Of a DNA stretch of 64,000 bases, positions 44,350 through 52,019 are shown one piece after another (the stretch's first letter is position 1; each line of letters starts with the position of its first letter). Below the pieces are notes generated by a model. The model made no database searches and was not told the DNA's origin. It saw only the letters and a list, made by a program, of their open reading frames with translations. Position numbers and translations under genes: made by a program. The stretch is from Winogradskyella bathintestinalis (GTDB lineage: Bacteria > Bacteroidota > Bacteroidia > Flavobacteriales > Flavobacteriaceae), in contig NZ_JASDDK010000002.1 in the NCBI RefSeq assembly GCF_030407435.1, positions 124,001 to 188,000 on the forward strand, read 5' to 3'.

Positions 44350-44478
44350 AATAAAAGAACACTTTTGAAGGTTGAATATTCTCTAACGGAATTTGGAAAA
44401 ACTTTAATACCAACGATTCAGTCCATTGCAGATTGTGGAGTTTCTGTCGTTACTGATAAGGAAGAAATCATGCTATAA
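44350..44478 (+). pseudogene. HxlR-family regulator, C-terminal remnant
   Basis: The plus strand reads NKRTLLKVEYSLTEFGKTLI, then PTIQSIADCGVSVVTDKEE and a stop. KVEYSLTEFGKTL followed by a helix with I-x-x-C-x-x-G is the C-terminal pattern of HxlR-type winged-helix proteins. The N-terminal two thirds of the family is missing and the preceding DNA does not continue the frame usefully. Confidence 0.6.
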
Positions 44479-44614
44479 ATTGAACAAAATTGATGCTTAA
44501 TTTTAACAAAGTATCTATTTTCCCATGCAATATATAGTTAGCCTTTATTTACATATTAGATAAGTCCGTATGTGTGGTACAGATGCGGTGTGAAATTTCA
44601 AAAATATAAACTAT

Positions 44615-44662
44615 AAAAAAGGAACTCAATCTTGTATAATATACAAAATGGGTTCCTTTTTA
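44615..44662 (-). terminator. Terminator of the secreted-protein gene
   Basis: AAAAAAGGAACTCA...TGGGTTCCTTTTT with a second inner stem TTGTAT-AAT-ATACAA. It lies 64 bp past the stop codon of the Asp-box protein gene. The A-tract on one side and T-tract on the other make it usable from both strands. Confidence 0.75.
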
Positions 44663-44725
44663 ATTATAATATTTGAACACAAAAGCTCAAATCAGTGATA
44701 ACAGGTATATGAAGGTTTTCTTATA

Positions 44726-47053
44726 CTAATTAGACTTTAATAAGCGTTTTGTAATAGTGCCGTTAGTTGTTTTCACTTCAATTAAATATACACCTCGTGT
44801 TAAATTACTTATATCTATCGCAGTATTTGGCTGAGTAACAGTTTTAACTTTTTTGCCAGTCATGGTGTAAATATTTACAGCCTCTACACTAGCTGCACTG
44901 CGTATAGAAAAACTATGAGGAGTTGGATTTGGATAGATCTGAATTGAGTTATCGTATAATACTTCAGAATTTACAGATAAGGTAGCTAAATCAATATCGT
45001 ATTTTATTAATCCTAAATCGTGTACACCCAAATAAACACTCACAGAATTTTCGGCAAACAGAAACGCAGAAGATTCTGTAAACGGATAGTTTAGCATCTC
45101 TGGTGATATTTCGCTCCAAGTCGAACCTAAATCTGTACTTATCACAATTTTTGCCTTTGCAATTGGTAAAGGCACGTTAAATCCATCAGAGTAATGTGTA
45201 ACTCCTACAATGGTATTTTCAGTAACAGATGAGAAGGCAACGTTATCTGTAAATTCTGAAGAAATAGAAACCCATGAATCTCCTTTATTTTCAGATAAAT
45301 AAATACCATCAGTACTAGAAAGCAACAATTGATTTGTATTTAAAGGGTTTTGTTCTATATCTAATATTAAATGATCACGAGCATTCAAATGTTCTAAACC
45401 ATTATTACTTAAAGTCCAGCTAGCACCATCATCAGTTGATTTATAAAAATCTACCCCTTGAGTCATAAAAATAGTTGTTGCGGCGTCATTATCTACTTGT
45501 ACAGCTGTAATAACCTCACCCCATTCTGGAATTGCAATATTCTCGTCAATAATATTATCCATATCGGTTAAATCGACTCTGTGTAACTCTAACCCTGTAG
45601 ATATCCAACTAATATTTGGATTCGCTATAGAGGTAGATACATCTTCAAGAATTAAGAAGAACATAGAACTCGCTATTATTTTAGGCTCTAATCCATGCGC
45701 TGAACTCACGTTGATATACGATGTATTTAGCGCTCTATTACCTGTAAAAACACGACCAGGAACCACTGGGTCTGCAAACACTTTTACTGCAGATCCGAAA
45801 CCCTGTGTTAATGACTGAAGATAGTGACCTTCCTCTGTATCGTTTTGCAAATCTTTGTGCATATATCCTGAACGCATACCGTAATAAATGTGCTTTTCGT
45901 CAGCCGACGAATAGGCTGAAATAATTCCTGTAGCATTCACAAAAGGATTTTCTAATTTTTCAAGCGTCACTCCACCATCAGTAGTTAAGAATGGATAAAA
46001 ATTAGTTGTAATTAATAACTCATCAGCTACGAAAGGATTATAAGAAGCCGATAGACCAAAGTAATAGGTCTCAGGATCTATAGTGGTATACACGTAATTT
46101 TCCCAAGTAGTTCCGTTATCAGAAGACACAACCATTTCATTTTCTTCAAGAACTATAATTTCATTTGCATTATTTGGATTAAACGTAATGGCAATTATAT
46201 TATCATTAGCCATACTTGTCCATGTCATTGGCACAATAGCCCAAGTCTCTCCGCCATCTAAAGAACGGTATAAGTTTTCGATATGCGTATCGTAACCATA
46301 GCTTGTTCCTAATAAGATATCATCTGAATTATCTGGATTGAACGCAATAGCATCATACGTATTACCAGGTATTTTATTTTCCCAAGTTTGTCCTGCATCT
46401 ACAGACACAAAAACCCCTCCTAATTCTCTAGATGTAGAACCTCCGCGCATCAAGAACAATTTGTCGTTATCTTCTGGTGAGATACTGACATTGTTTATAG
46501 CAACATTATCGTTTATAACACTATAATAAATTGAGTTCCAATTAAGACCACCATTAGAAGTATAAAATACCTCATGCGTATAGGCACCTAACAACGAATA
46601 CGTCGTATGCATTAGCACTACATCATTATTAGAATCAGAAATATCATAGGATTCTATTAAGATATCAGACTCAAAAGAGTTCGGTGGAGAAAATGTCTGG
46701 GTAATAGTTGCTGTAGCCAAATCAAACACTATTATTTTGTTATAATCACTACCCTCAGCAACAACATTAAAACTCAATGCGGCGCCATTATTAATAAGTT
46801 TTAAATCTTTTAATCGGGCATAATGGTCTAAAGGATCTGAATATAAAATACCCCAAGTAGTTCCTCCATCTACAGAAGTCACTACATGATTAGTTAGCGT
46901 TAAAGCATAAATAACATCTTCTTGAGTTTCGCTATATGTAACATCGAGCATTTGCCCATAAGCTTTTGGAGCTTCTAATTGAATTTGAGCAGTAACTGTA
47001 AGAGAAATAATAACGCTCAAGAAAAAGGTTAATAACGTAGTTTGTTTTTTCAT
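44726..47053 (-). CDS. Secreted Asp-box (sortilin-like) protein with T9SS sorting tail
   Basis: 775 residues. Signal peptide (MKKQTTLLTFFLSVIISLTVTA). Many Asp-box turns of the S/V-x-D-x-G-x-T-W form recur: SVDAGQTWENK, RSLDGGETWAI, SSDNGTTWENY, KSTDDGASWTL, STDLGSTWSEI, implying a beta-propeller fold. The last 75 residues (IYPNPTPHSFSIRSA ... VYLIEVKTTNGTITKRLLKS) are a type A T9SS sorting domain, so the protein is secreted or surface-bound. No catalytic site is seen. It may recognise glycans or act as a structural propeller. Confidence 0.88.
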   Translation of the reverse strand: MKKQTTLLTFFLSVIISLTVTAQIQLEAPKAYGQMLDVTYSETQEDVIYALTLTNHVVTSVDGGTTWGILYSDPLDHYARLKDLKLINNGAALSFNVVAEGSDYNKIIVFDLATATITQTFSPPNSFESDILIESYDISDSNNDVVLMHTTYSLLGAYTHEVFYTSNGGLNWNSIYYSVINDNVAINNVSISPEDNDKLFLMRGGSTSRELGGVFVSVDAGQTWENKIPGNTYDAIAFNPDNSDDILLGTSYGYDTHIENLYRSLDGGETWAIVPMTWTSMANDNIIAITFNPNNANEIIVLEENEMVVSSDNGTTWENYVYTTIDPETYYFGLSASYNPFVADELLITTNFYPFLTTDGGVTLEKLENPFVNATGIISAYSSADEKHIYYGMRSGYMHKDLQNDTEEGHYLQSLTQGFGSAVKVFADPVVPGRVFTGNRALNTSYINVSSAHGLEPKIIASSMFFLILEDVSTSIANPNISWISTGLELHRVDLTDMDNIIDENIAIPEWGEVITAVQVDNDAATTIFMTQGVDFYKSTDDGASWTLSNNGLEHLNARDHLILDIEQNPLNTNQLLLSSTDGIYLSENKGDSWVSISSEFTDNVAFSSVTENTIVGVTHYSDGFNVPLPIAKAKIVISTDLGSTWSEISPEMLNYPFTESSAFLFAENSVSVYLGVHDLGLIKYDIDLATLSVNSEVLYDNSIQIYPNPTPHSFSIRSAASVEAVNIYTMTGKKVKTVTQPNTAIDISNLTRGVYLIEVKTTNGTITKRLLKSN

Positions 47054-47078
47054 AATAACTTATTTTAGATTAGGGTGA

Positions 47079-47156
47079 TAAATATAGACACAAGAGATCC
47101 TCAGCAGAGAATATAAGCGTGACATTTCGTGACATCATTAGGTTTTTAACGTGACA
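47079..47156 (-). promoter_or_regulatory. Three phased CGTGACA repeats and -7 box upstream of the secreted-protein gene
   Basis: On the plus strand CGTGACA starts at 47118, 47128 and 47150, that is 10 and 22 bp apart, one and two helical turns. The minus-strand -7-like box TATATTTA (47079-47086) lies 31 bp beyond the nearest repeat. The repeats read TGTCACG on the transcribed side and would sit at about -46 to -84, suited to an activator binding on one face of DNA. Confidence 0.6.
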
Positions 47157-47162
47157 CAAAAA

Positions 47163-48797
47163 TTAAATCTTTGACAAATAATCATGTAGTGTTGTGTCTT
47201 CAGGAATATTTAACTTATTGGAAAGTCGCTCTTTACGTTTTCTGCAAGATTGCGGGGTGATGTTTAAAAGCGATGCGATTTCTTTATTGGATAAATTCAT
47301 GTACAAATAGGTGATATAACGAATATCACTTGGAGTTAACTTATCATGTTTACACCTAAGGCGATCTAAAAACCCTTGATTAATCTCTTCAAAATGCGTA
47401 AAAAAACTATCCCATTGCGTATCGGTTTTAAGATGCTTTTTTAACTCAGAAATATGTTGTTTTAATTCTGGATTTTTTGAAATTAAAGCATTTTGAGATA
47501 AAGACTGCACGACCTCTTCAATTAAATCATTTTTACTCGACAAAGACAATGCTTTAGCTGTAAGCTTTCTATTTTTTACTTCTAACTCGTTTTTAAAACG
47601 TTCTTGCTCTAATAACGCTAAGGTTTCTTGCTCGTGTAATTGTTTTTCTATGAGTAAATAATCACTTTTCTCTTTTGCTAATTCTAATTCTACAATGGTT
47701 TTCCGTTGTTTATGCTTTACGGAATTACTTCTAAAAACCCATAAAATGAAGCTCATGGTCAGTACTATTATTCCAATAATACTATAGAAGAAGCGACGCT
47801 CTTGTTTTAATATTTCTTTACTTTCAGAAAGTTCATGCTGATAATTTTGTATTTGAAACTTAACTTTTTCGGTTTCAAAAAGTTTTCGATTTCTAGTGGT
47901 ATTAAGCGAGTCTGAAGCTATAATTACAGAGTCCTTATAAGTTAAAGCTTTTTCTAATAACCCCATTTTACCATATAAATCAGAAAGGTAACCATAGATT
48001 TCTGAACGGTTCTCAATACCTACTTGTGCATTCCGAGCATCAGTGATATAGCGTAATGCCTTATCTAAACGATTTTGTTCTTCATTTATTTGCGCTAAAA
48101 CAAATAGCATAAAAACCTTGTTTTCTACTTGTGATATATCTTGAAAACTCTCCAATAAGTTAAGAGCAATAGCTTCAGATTTAGCAAATTGTTTTTTTAA
48201 AAGATACATTTCAGATTGAGCCATTTTGGCTTTTACTAAAACGTCGCGCTCGTTTTTTAATAAAGGTAGAGCCTCTTCAATATAATTTTGTGCAGAATCA
48301 GGGACTTTCATTTTGTTAGATACCAAAGCCAAATTCACCGCGTAATAACCAACTTTAATCTCGTCCTCTAAGGCTTTGGCTTTATGGTAAGCTCTAAAGA
48401 AATAATCCTTAGCCTGTTCTAGATCTTCTTCTTGAAAATAAAGTATACCTATATTATTAAGCACCGTCATTTCCTGACGTGAATCTAAATGCGCAATTGC
48501 AACTTCATAAGCTCTTAAATAATATAACACTGCTTCGCCAAAATCAGAAAGCAAATAATAATTTGAACCAATATTTAAGGTGGACCTAAAAGCCTGTTCG
48601 TGCCACTGGTTTTTTTTTGCTATAGATTCGGTAGTGATTAATAATTCTATAGATTGAGAATGTTTTTTTTGAAACATTAAAGCAATACCCTCATCTATTT
48701 GATCATCTAAAGCTTCTGGAGTCTTAACTTGAGCGTAAGCATGAATTGCCACCAATAAAGCAATACATGTGATATATAAACCTCGTCTTTTATACAT
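47163..48797 (-). CDS. TPR-containing membrane regulator with LuxR-type HTH
   Basis: 544 residues. Signal peptide, then TPR repeats (about 30-310), a membrane helix (FFYSIIGIIVLTMSFILWVF near 334), a coiled coil (about 360-430) and a C-terminal GerE/LuxR-type helix-turn-helix (LTPSDIRYITYLYMNLSNKE ... SLLNITPQSCRKRKERL near 489-525). Regulators of this layout in flavobacteria control adjacent genes from the membrane. Its gene ends 7 bp before the CGTGACA repeats, and it is the likely regulator of the secreted-protein gene. Confidence 0.87.
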   Translation of the reverse strand: MYKRRGLYITCIALLVAIHAYAQVKTPEALDDQIDEGIALMFQKKHSQSIELLITTESIAKKNQWHEQAFRSTLNIGSNYYLLSDFGEAVLYYLRAYEVAIAHLDSRQEMTVLNNIGILYFQEEDLEQAKDYFFRAYHKAKALEDEIKVGYYAVNLALVSNKMKVPDSAQNYIEEALPLLKNERDVLVKAKMAQSEMYLLKKQFAKSEAIALNLLESFQDISQVENKVFMLFVLAQINEEQNRLDKALRYITDARNAQVGIENRSEIYGYLSDLYGKMGLLEKALTYKDSVIIASDSLNTTRNRKLFETEKVKFQIQNYQHELSESKEILKQERRFFYSIIGIIVLTMSFILWVFRSNSVKHKQRKTIVELELAKEKSDYLLIEKQLHEQETLALLEQERFKNELEVKNRKLTAKALSLSSKNDLIEEVVQSLSQNALISKNPELKQHISELKKHLKTDTQWDSFFTHFEEINQGFLDRLRCKHDKLTPSDIRYITYLYMNLSNKEIASLLNITPQSCRKRKERLSNKLNIPEDTTLHDYLSKI

Positions 48798-49185
48798 TAA
48801 ATTTCAACCTTTTTTAAGGCTAAATGTAACTAAAATTTGAAGAATGCTTACCTCAAATTCTATTCATCTATTTACAAACAGGTTACCTTTATAGAGAATA
48901 GAAATTCTGTGCTGTGCTCGTGTTCTTGGTAGCGGTTTTCGACTACAAGATATTAACTTAAATAGACTTATTGAGCCCCTTAGAATTCTATAAGGTGATT
49001 CTACTTCCCGATACAATATTTAACTAACCCTGTATTTATTGATGCTAATCCATTTGGGCAACAAATAGCAAACAAAAAACACATAATAAGAGAAGTTTAG
49101 CAACAACTATTAATAAATAGAGCAACAAATATAGCATAAAAAAAACCGCTCGATTAGAGCGGTTTCCAAATAAAAACACCAAGCA
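48798..49185. other. Intergenic region, 388 bp
   Basis: Between the TPR regulator and DUF6266 gene. It has three copies of AGCAACAA or GCAACAA followed by TA or CTA (at about 49058, 49100 and 49121) and the DUF6266 terminator at 49138-49164. No ORF. Confidence 0.45.
49138..49164 (-). terminator. Terminator of the DUF6266 gene
   Basis: On the minus strand AAACCGCTC-TAATC-GAGCGGTTT followed by a run of T residues, 21 bp past the stop codon of the DUF6266 gene. Confidence 0.88.
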
Positions 49186-49827
49186 TTAATTAGCTGTACC
49201 AGAGCCTAAATAAATACTGTTTGATACTTGACTACCATCAGCAGTAATAAAAGCCATAAATAGCTCTACTGTATCTCCTGCATAAGTTGTTGGGATTGGA
49301 ACAATTTGAGAACCTACTGTTCTGTCCGCACCATCAAGTAAAGAAATTGATTCCTTTTTTGATGGATTGTAAACCATCAACATTGCTTTGTCAGTAGTAT
49401 TTGCGTTACCTTCGGCAGAGTTATCATCCCAACCAAAAGTTACTTCTCCAGCAGTTGCTAAATCAGACGTTGGGTTTAGCACACCAGATAAACCTCCACG
49501 ACTTACTAAAGCATTTGGATAGTCAACTACAAAGTTAGGTTCAGTTCCCGTAATCGCATTATTCAACACATACGACATCGCAGCATTAAATTCTGTTTTC
49601 TTAACAGCTAACCCTTTATAGCCTAACTTAATAAAAGGCTTTACAGCCTGTAAAAATTCTAAAGTGGCAGTAAACTTGGTTCTTTGGTTTACTTGACCAA
49701 CAGTTCTTGGATTGGCTACACTTGAAGGTTTAATTCTAATGTAATCAATTCCTTTCCAGCTTCCACCGATAACGTTTCCAACTTTACCTGAAAGACCTCC
49801 TAAAATACCTTGAGCAATTTTACCCAT
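49186..49827 (-). CDS. DUF6266 family protein
   Basis: 213 residues. The N terminus MGKIAQGILGGLSGKVGNVI and the SSVANPRTVGQVNQRTKF segment are the usual DUF6266 start; a later part is rich in Asp, Gly and Thr and ends with a beta-rich domain. No signal peptide. The function is unknown. It is divergent in content from the surrounding metabolic genes and precedes the metal-resistance region, so it could belong to a mobile island. Confidence 0.8.
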   Translation of the reverse strand: MGKIAQGILGGLSGKVGNVIGGSWKGIDYIRIKPSSVANPRTVGQVNQRTKFTATLEFLQAVKPFIKLGYKGLAVKKTEFNAAMSYVLNNAITGTEPNFVVDYPNALVSRGGLSGVLNPTSDLATAGEVTFGWDDNSAEGNANTTDKAMLMVYNPSKKESISLLDGADRTVGSQIVPIPTTYAGDTVELFMAFITADGSQVSNSIYLGSGTAN

Positions 49828-49952
49828 AACATAAATAATTTAAATGAAACATAATTTTCTTCGGACTTGGTACGGACTTAACACGAAGTTGTACCTTCCG
49901 CTGAAATATAAGTCAAGTATTATGCAACTCTTTAGATATGGATTTTGTTGCT

Positions 49953-50393
49953 TTAGATTGCTTTCTTTTGCATTTTAGAAAATACATTTTGAATATATGA
50001 TACTTTTAAATCTGCCATTTTTGAAATGATACTGTTCAGTTCTGCTTCCTTTTTATTAATTGCTGAAACTATCCTAATATGCTTTTGTAATTGAGGGTTT
50101 TCATTTAACATTGATGAATAAGTTTTTTTAAGCATATTTCTACAATCATCTATTGAGATAAACGGAATAACACTACCTTTTAAATAGTAAGCATAAAAAC
50201 CGCCTATTTGCAACATCATAGATATGTGAAAAAGCGTGTTTTTTTCTTCTTCGGTTGAAGTTGTTACTACAAAACAATTAGGACAAGGATTTGTTAAGGG
50301 TTTTCCGCTGTTTAGTCCTTTGTTTAGTATAAAAAAATGAGGGTTTGAGTAAGTTCTTCCGACTTGGTGTGTTTTTAGTTCAAAAGTTGACAT
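49953..50393 (-). CDS. Hypothetical protein resembling DUF6943
   Basis: 146 residues from the ATG at 50393 (MSTFELKTHQVGRTYSNPHF). The block ILNKGLNSGKPLTNPCPNCF (with CPNC) and a helical tail with AINKKEAELNSIISKMADL recall proteins annotated DUF6943, often carried on Bacteroidota mobile elements. An upstream in-frame start at 50465 would add a segment that looks spurious. The function is unknown; the family link is from memory. Confidence 0.55.
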   Translation of the reverse strand: MSTFELKTHQVGRTYSNPHFFILNKGLNSGKPLTNPCPNCFVVTTSTEEEKNTLFHISMMLQIGGFYAYYLKGSVIPFISIDDCRNMLKKTYSSMLNENPQLQKHIRIVSAINKKEAELNSIISKMADLKVSYIQNVFSKMQKKAI

Positions 50394-51129
50394 AGCTATC
50401 CAATTTAAAATTGCTTCGCTACGCTTCGCGCCATTATTTTTTTTGAAAAGAAAAAAGATAGCCATAGTACTTGTGGCGTGGGTGAGGCTGTCAAGGTTTT
50501 TGGGTAAAAGTTTTTTGAATTAAAAATGTTTAATGAAAAAGAAAAAGGGAACTGAAAAAAGTTTTATGCAAAACCCGTAGGGCTTGACCTTTATAGCCTT
50601 GTGCGGCTGGCAGAGGTAGCCACATATATTTGCTTTCTTTTTTATTTTAATATTTCAAATTGTTTTAGTCTTGTTTCAAATGCTTTTAACTTTTCTGGGG
50701 AATTAGCACTTAAAAAAATAGGTTTCAGTTCGTGTTTGAGCGTTGGATGAAGCGTTTGTATGGGTAGCGTTTTAAATAGTTGTTTGATAAAACAGCATTT
50801 AAACAAGCTACTTATACAGGACTATTAGACAATAGCTTATTGCTTTTTTGAGGCACGATAAAAAGTAATGTGCTATGGCGTTGTACTATGTATATTAAAC
50901 CTATTTTTTTATATCCTATTTCTTGGGTGGTGGGGAAAAGTGGACTATAATATTTGTTAACGAAATGAAACAAACAAAGACTTGAGGTAAGGAATACTTG
51001 GACTTAACGATGGTTTTGTGCCGATGAATGAGATAACTAATATTATAATTAACTTAAACTTCCTACTGTTTAATTATAGTGCAAAATATGGTTGTATGTT
51101 CAGGTGTGAGCGTTGGCTGTGTGGATATT

Positions 51130-51222
51130 TTACATAATGACAGTTATAGGTACGAAAATATAATAAAACGCCGTAGGCAACCATTGAAAGGATTTTTGCT
51201 CCTATAACTACGCATTATGTAA
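51130..51222. repeat. Long imperfect stem-loop in the repeat-rich region
   Basis: Left arm TTACATAATG-ACA-GTTATAGG (51130-51150) pairs with right arm CCTATAAC-TACG-CATTATGTAA (51201-51222). An 18-bp stem with an asymmetric internal loop (3 nt against 4 nt) closes a 50-nt loop. It does not match the attC core consensus. Confidence 0.55.
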
Positions 51223-51483
51223 CATAGCTTGGGATTGGTTTTGTGGCGTTATACTTGTTTGAGCGTTGGCAATGGCTCTTTGCTTTTTTATTGTCCCAAT
51301 TTCTCTAAATAATCTATGTTAAATAAAACAAGCAATGTGCCATTATAGCGTTGGCTACAAGTATTATGACATAAAACCAATTACGCATTGGCGAGCGGAA
51401 TAACACAAAAGACAGAGGATTTTGAGCTTTCAACAGGCTCAAGCCAGGGTAAGCGAAAAAACTGGGTTTTGGGTTATGGGGAA

Positions 51484-51514
51484 TAAAAAAAAGAGCCTTC
51501 CGAAAAAGACTCTT
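51484..51514 (-). terminator. Terminator of the metal-resistance block
   Basis: On the minus strand AAGAGTCTT...AAGGCTCTT with one mismatch followed by a T-run, 12 bp after the stop codon of the metal-binding lipoprotein gene. Confidence 0.8.
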
Positions 51515-51525
51515 AAATTATTAGC

Positions 51526-51966
51526 TTAATGGTCGTGATTTGAATAGTCTTCCGATTTCATTTCACCTGACTGATTCATCATCATTGCGTGGTCGTATTG
51601 ACAACAACCAGGTAAATCTTTATAGGCTTCTTCACTACCTGCAACTTTTTCGGTATCGTAACCTGAAGCTGCTATTGCCTTATGAATTGCCATTGCATCT
51701 GTTTTGGTATCATCAAATGAGACATCAATTTTCTTTTTATCAACATCCCAATTGGCTCTTGTAACACCTTCTACTCCATTGGCCGCTTTTTCAATGGTAC
51801 TTTTACACATACCGCAGTTTCCTCTTACACCAAAAGACAAGTCTGTCATTGCCATATCTTTTGAAACTTCTGTAGTTGTAGTTTCTGTTTCCTTTTTGGT
51901 TTCGTTTTTACAACTTGTTAAACCTAATGCTGCTATTACAGCTACACTTAAAATTACTTTCTTCAT
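51526..51966 (-). CDS. HMA-domain metal-binding lipoprotein
   Basis: 146 residues. Lipoprotein signal with lipobox LTSC (Cys near 19). An HMA-like domain (about 40-105) has the metal motif CGMC near 51-54. The tail is rich in Cys, His and Met (GCCQYDHAMMMNQSGEMKSE ... NHDH), a likely extra metal site. It probably captures Cu, Zn or a similar ion in the periplasm for export by the RND pump. It is the last gene of the minus-strand metal operon. Confidence 0.85.
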   Translation of the reverse strand: MKKVILSVAVIAALGLTSCKNETKKETETTTTEVSKDMAMTDLSFGVRGNCGMCKSTIEKAANGVEGVTRANWDVDKKKIDVSFDDTKTDAMAIHKAIAASGYDTEKVAGSEEAYKDLPGCCQYDHAMMMNQSGEMKSEDYSNHDH

Positions 51967-51988
51967 TTTTAAAAATTTAATTGTTATT

Positions 51989-52003
51989 TCTCGATAATCG
52001 AGA
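51989..52003. repeat. Small perfect palindrome TCTCGAT-A-ATCGAGA
   Basis: In the 53-bp gap between the efflux adaptor gene and the metal-binding lipoprotein gene. It could be an operator or an mRNA-processing hairpin within the operon. Confidence 0.4.
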
Positions 52004-52019
52004 TTTGATTATTGTTTAA

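Larger units (their letters stand above)
43900..44725. other. Region between efflux operon and secreted-protein gene, 826 bp
   Basis: Contains the GbsR promoter/operator (43959-43994), an HxlR-type remnant (44350-44478), the terminator of the secreted-protein gene (44615-44662) and a 72-codon minus-strand open frame at 44105-44323 that ends TEKLLKSFFNK and has protein-like character but no recognisable family. Nothing else is evident. Confidence 0.5.
50394..51525. other. Repeat-rich non-coding region, about 1.1 kb
   Basis: No protein-coding frame is convincing on either strand. Repeated words occur: GTTTGAGCGTTGG at 50734 and 51257, TGAGCGTTGGC at 51107 and 51260, AGCGTTGGC at 51347, GGCGTT[G/A]TACT at 50877 and 51245, and TACGCATT at 51209 and 51382. 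A long imperfect stem-loop spans 51130-51222. The region may be remains of mobile DNA or an unrecognised RNA locus. Confidence 0.55.

Noticed and set aside
51130..51222. Integron attC site
   Set aside because: The stem is attC-like in shape, but the outer arms lack the RYYYAAC/GTTRRRY cores and no integrase is nearby.
50394..51525. CRISPR array
   Set aside because: The repeats are short, irregularly spaced and no cas gene is present.
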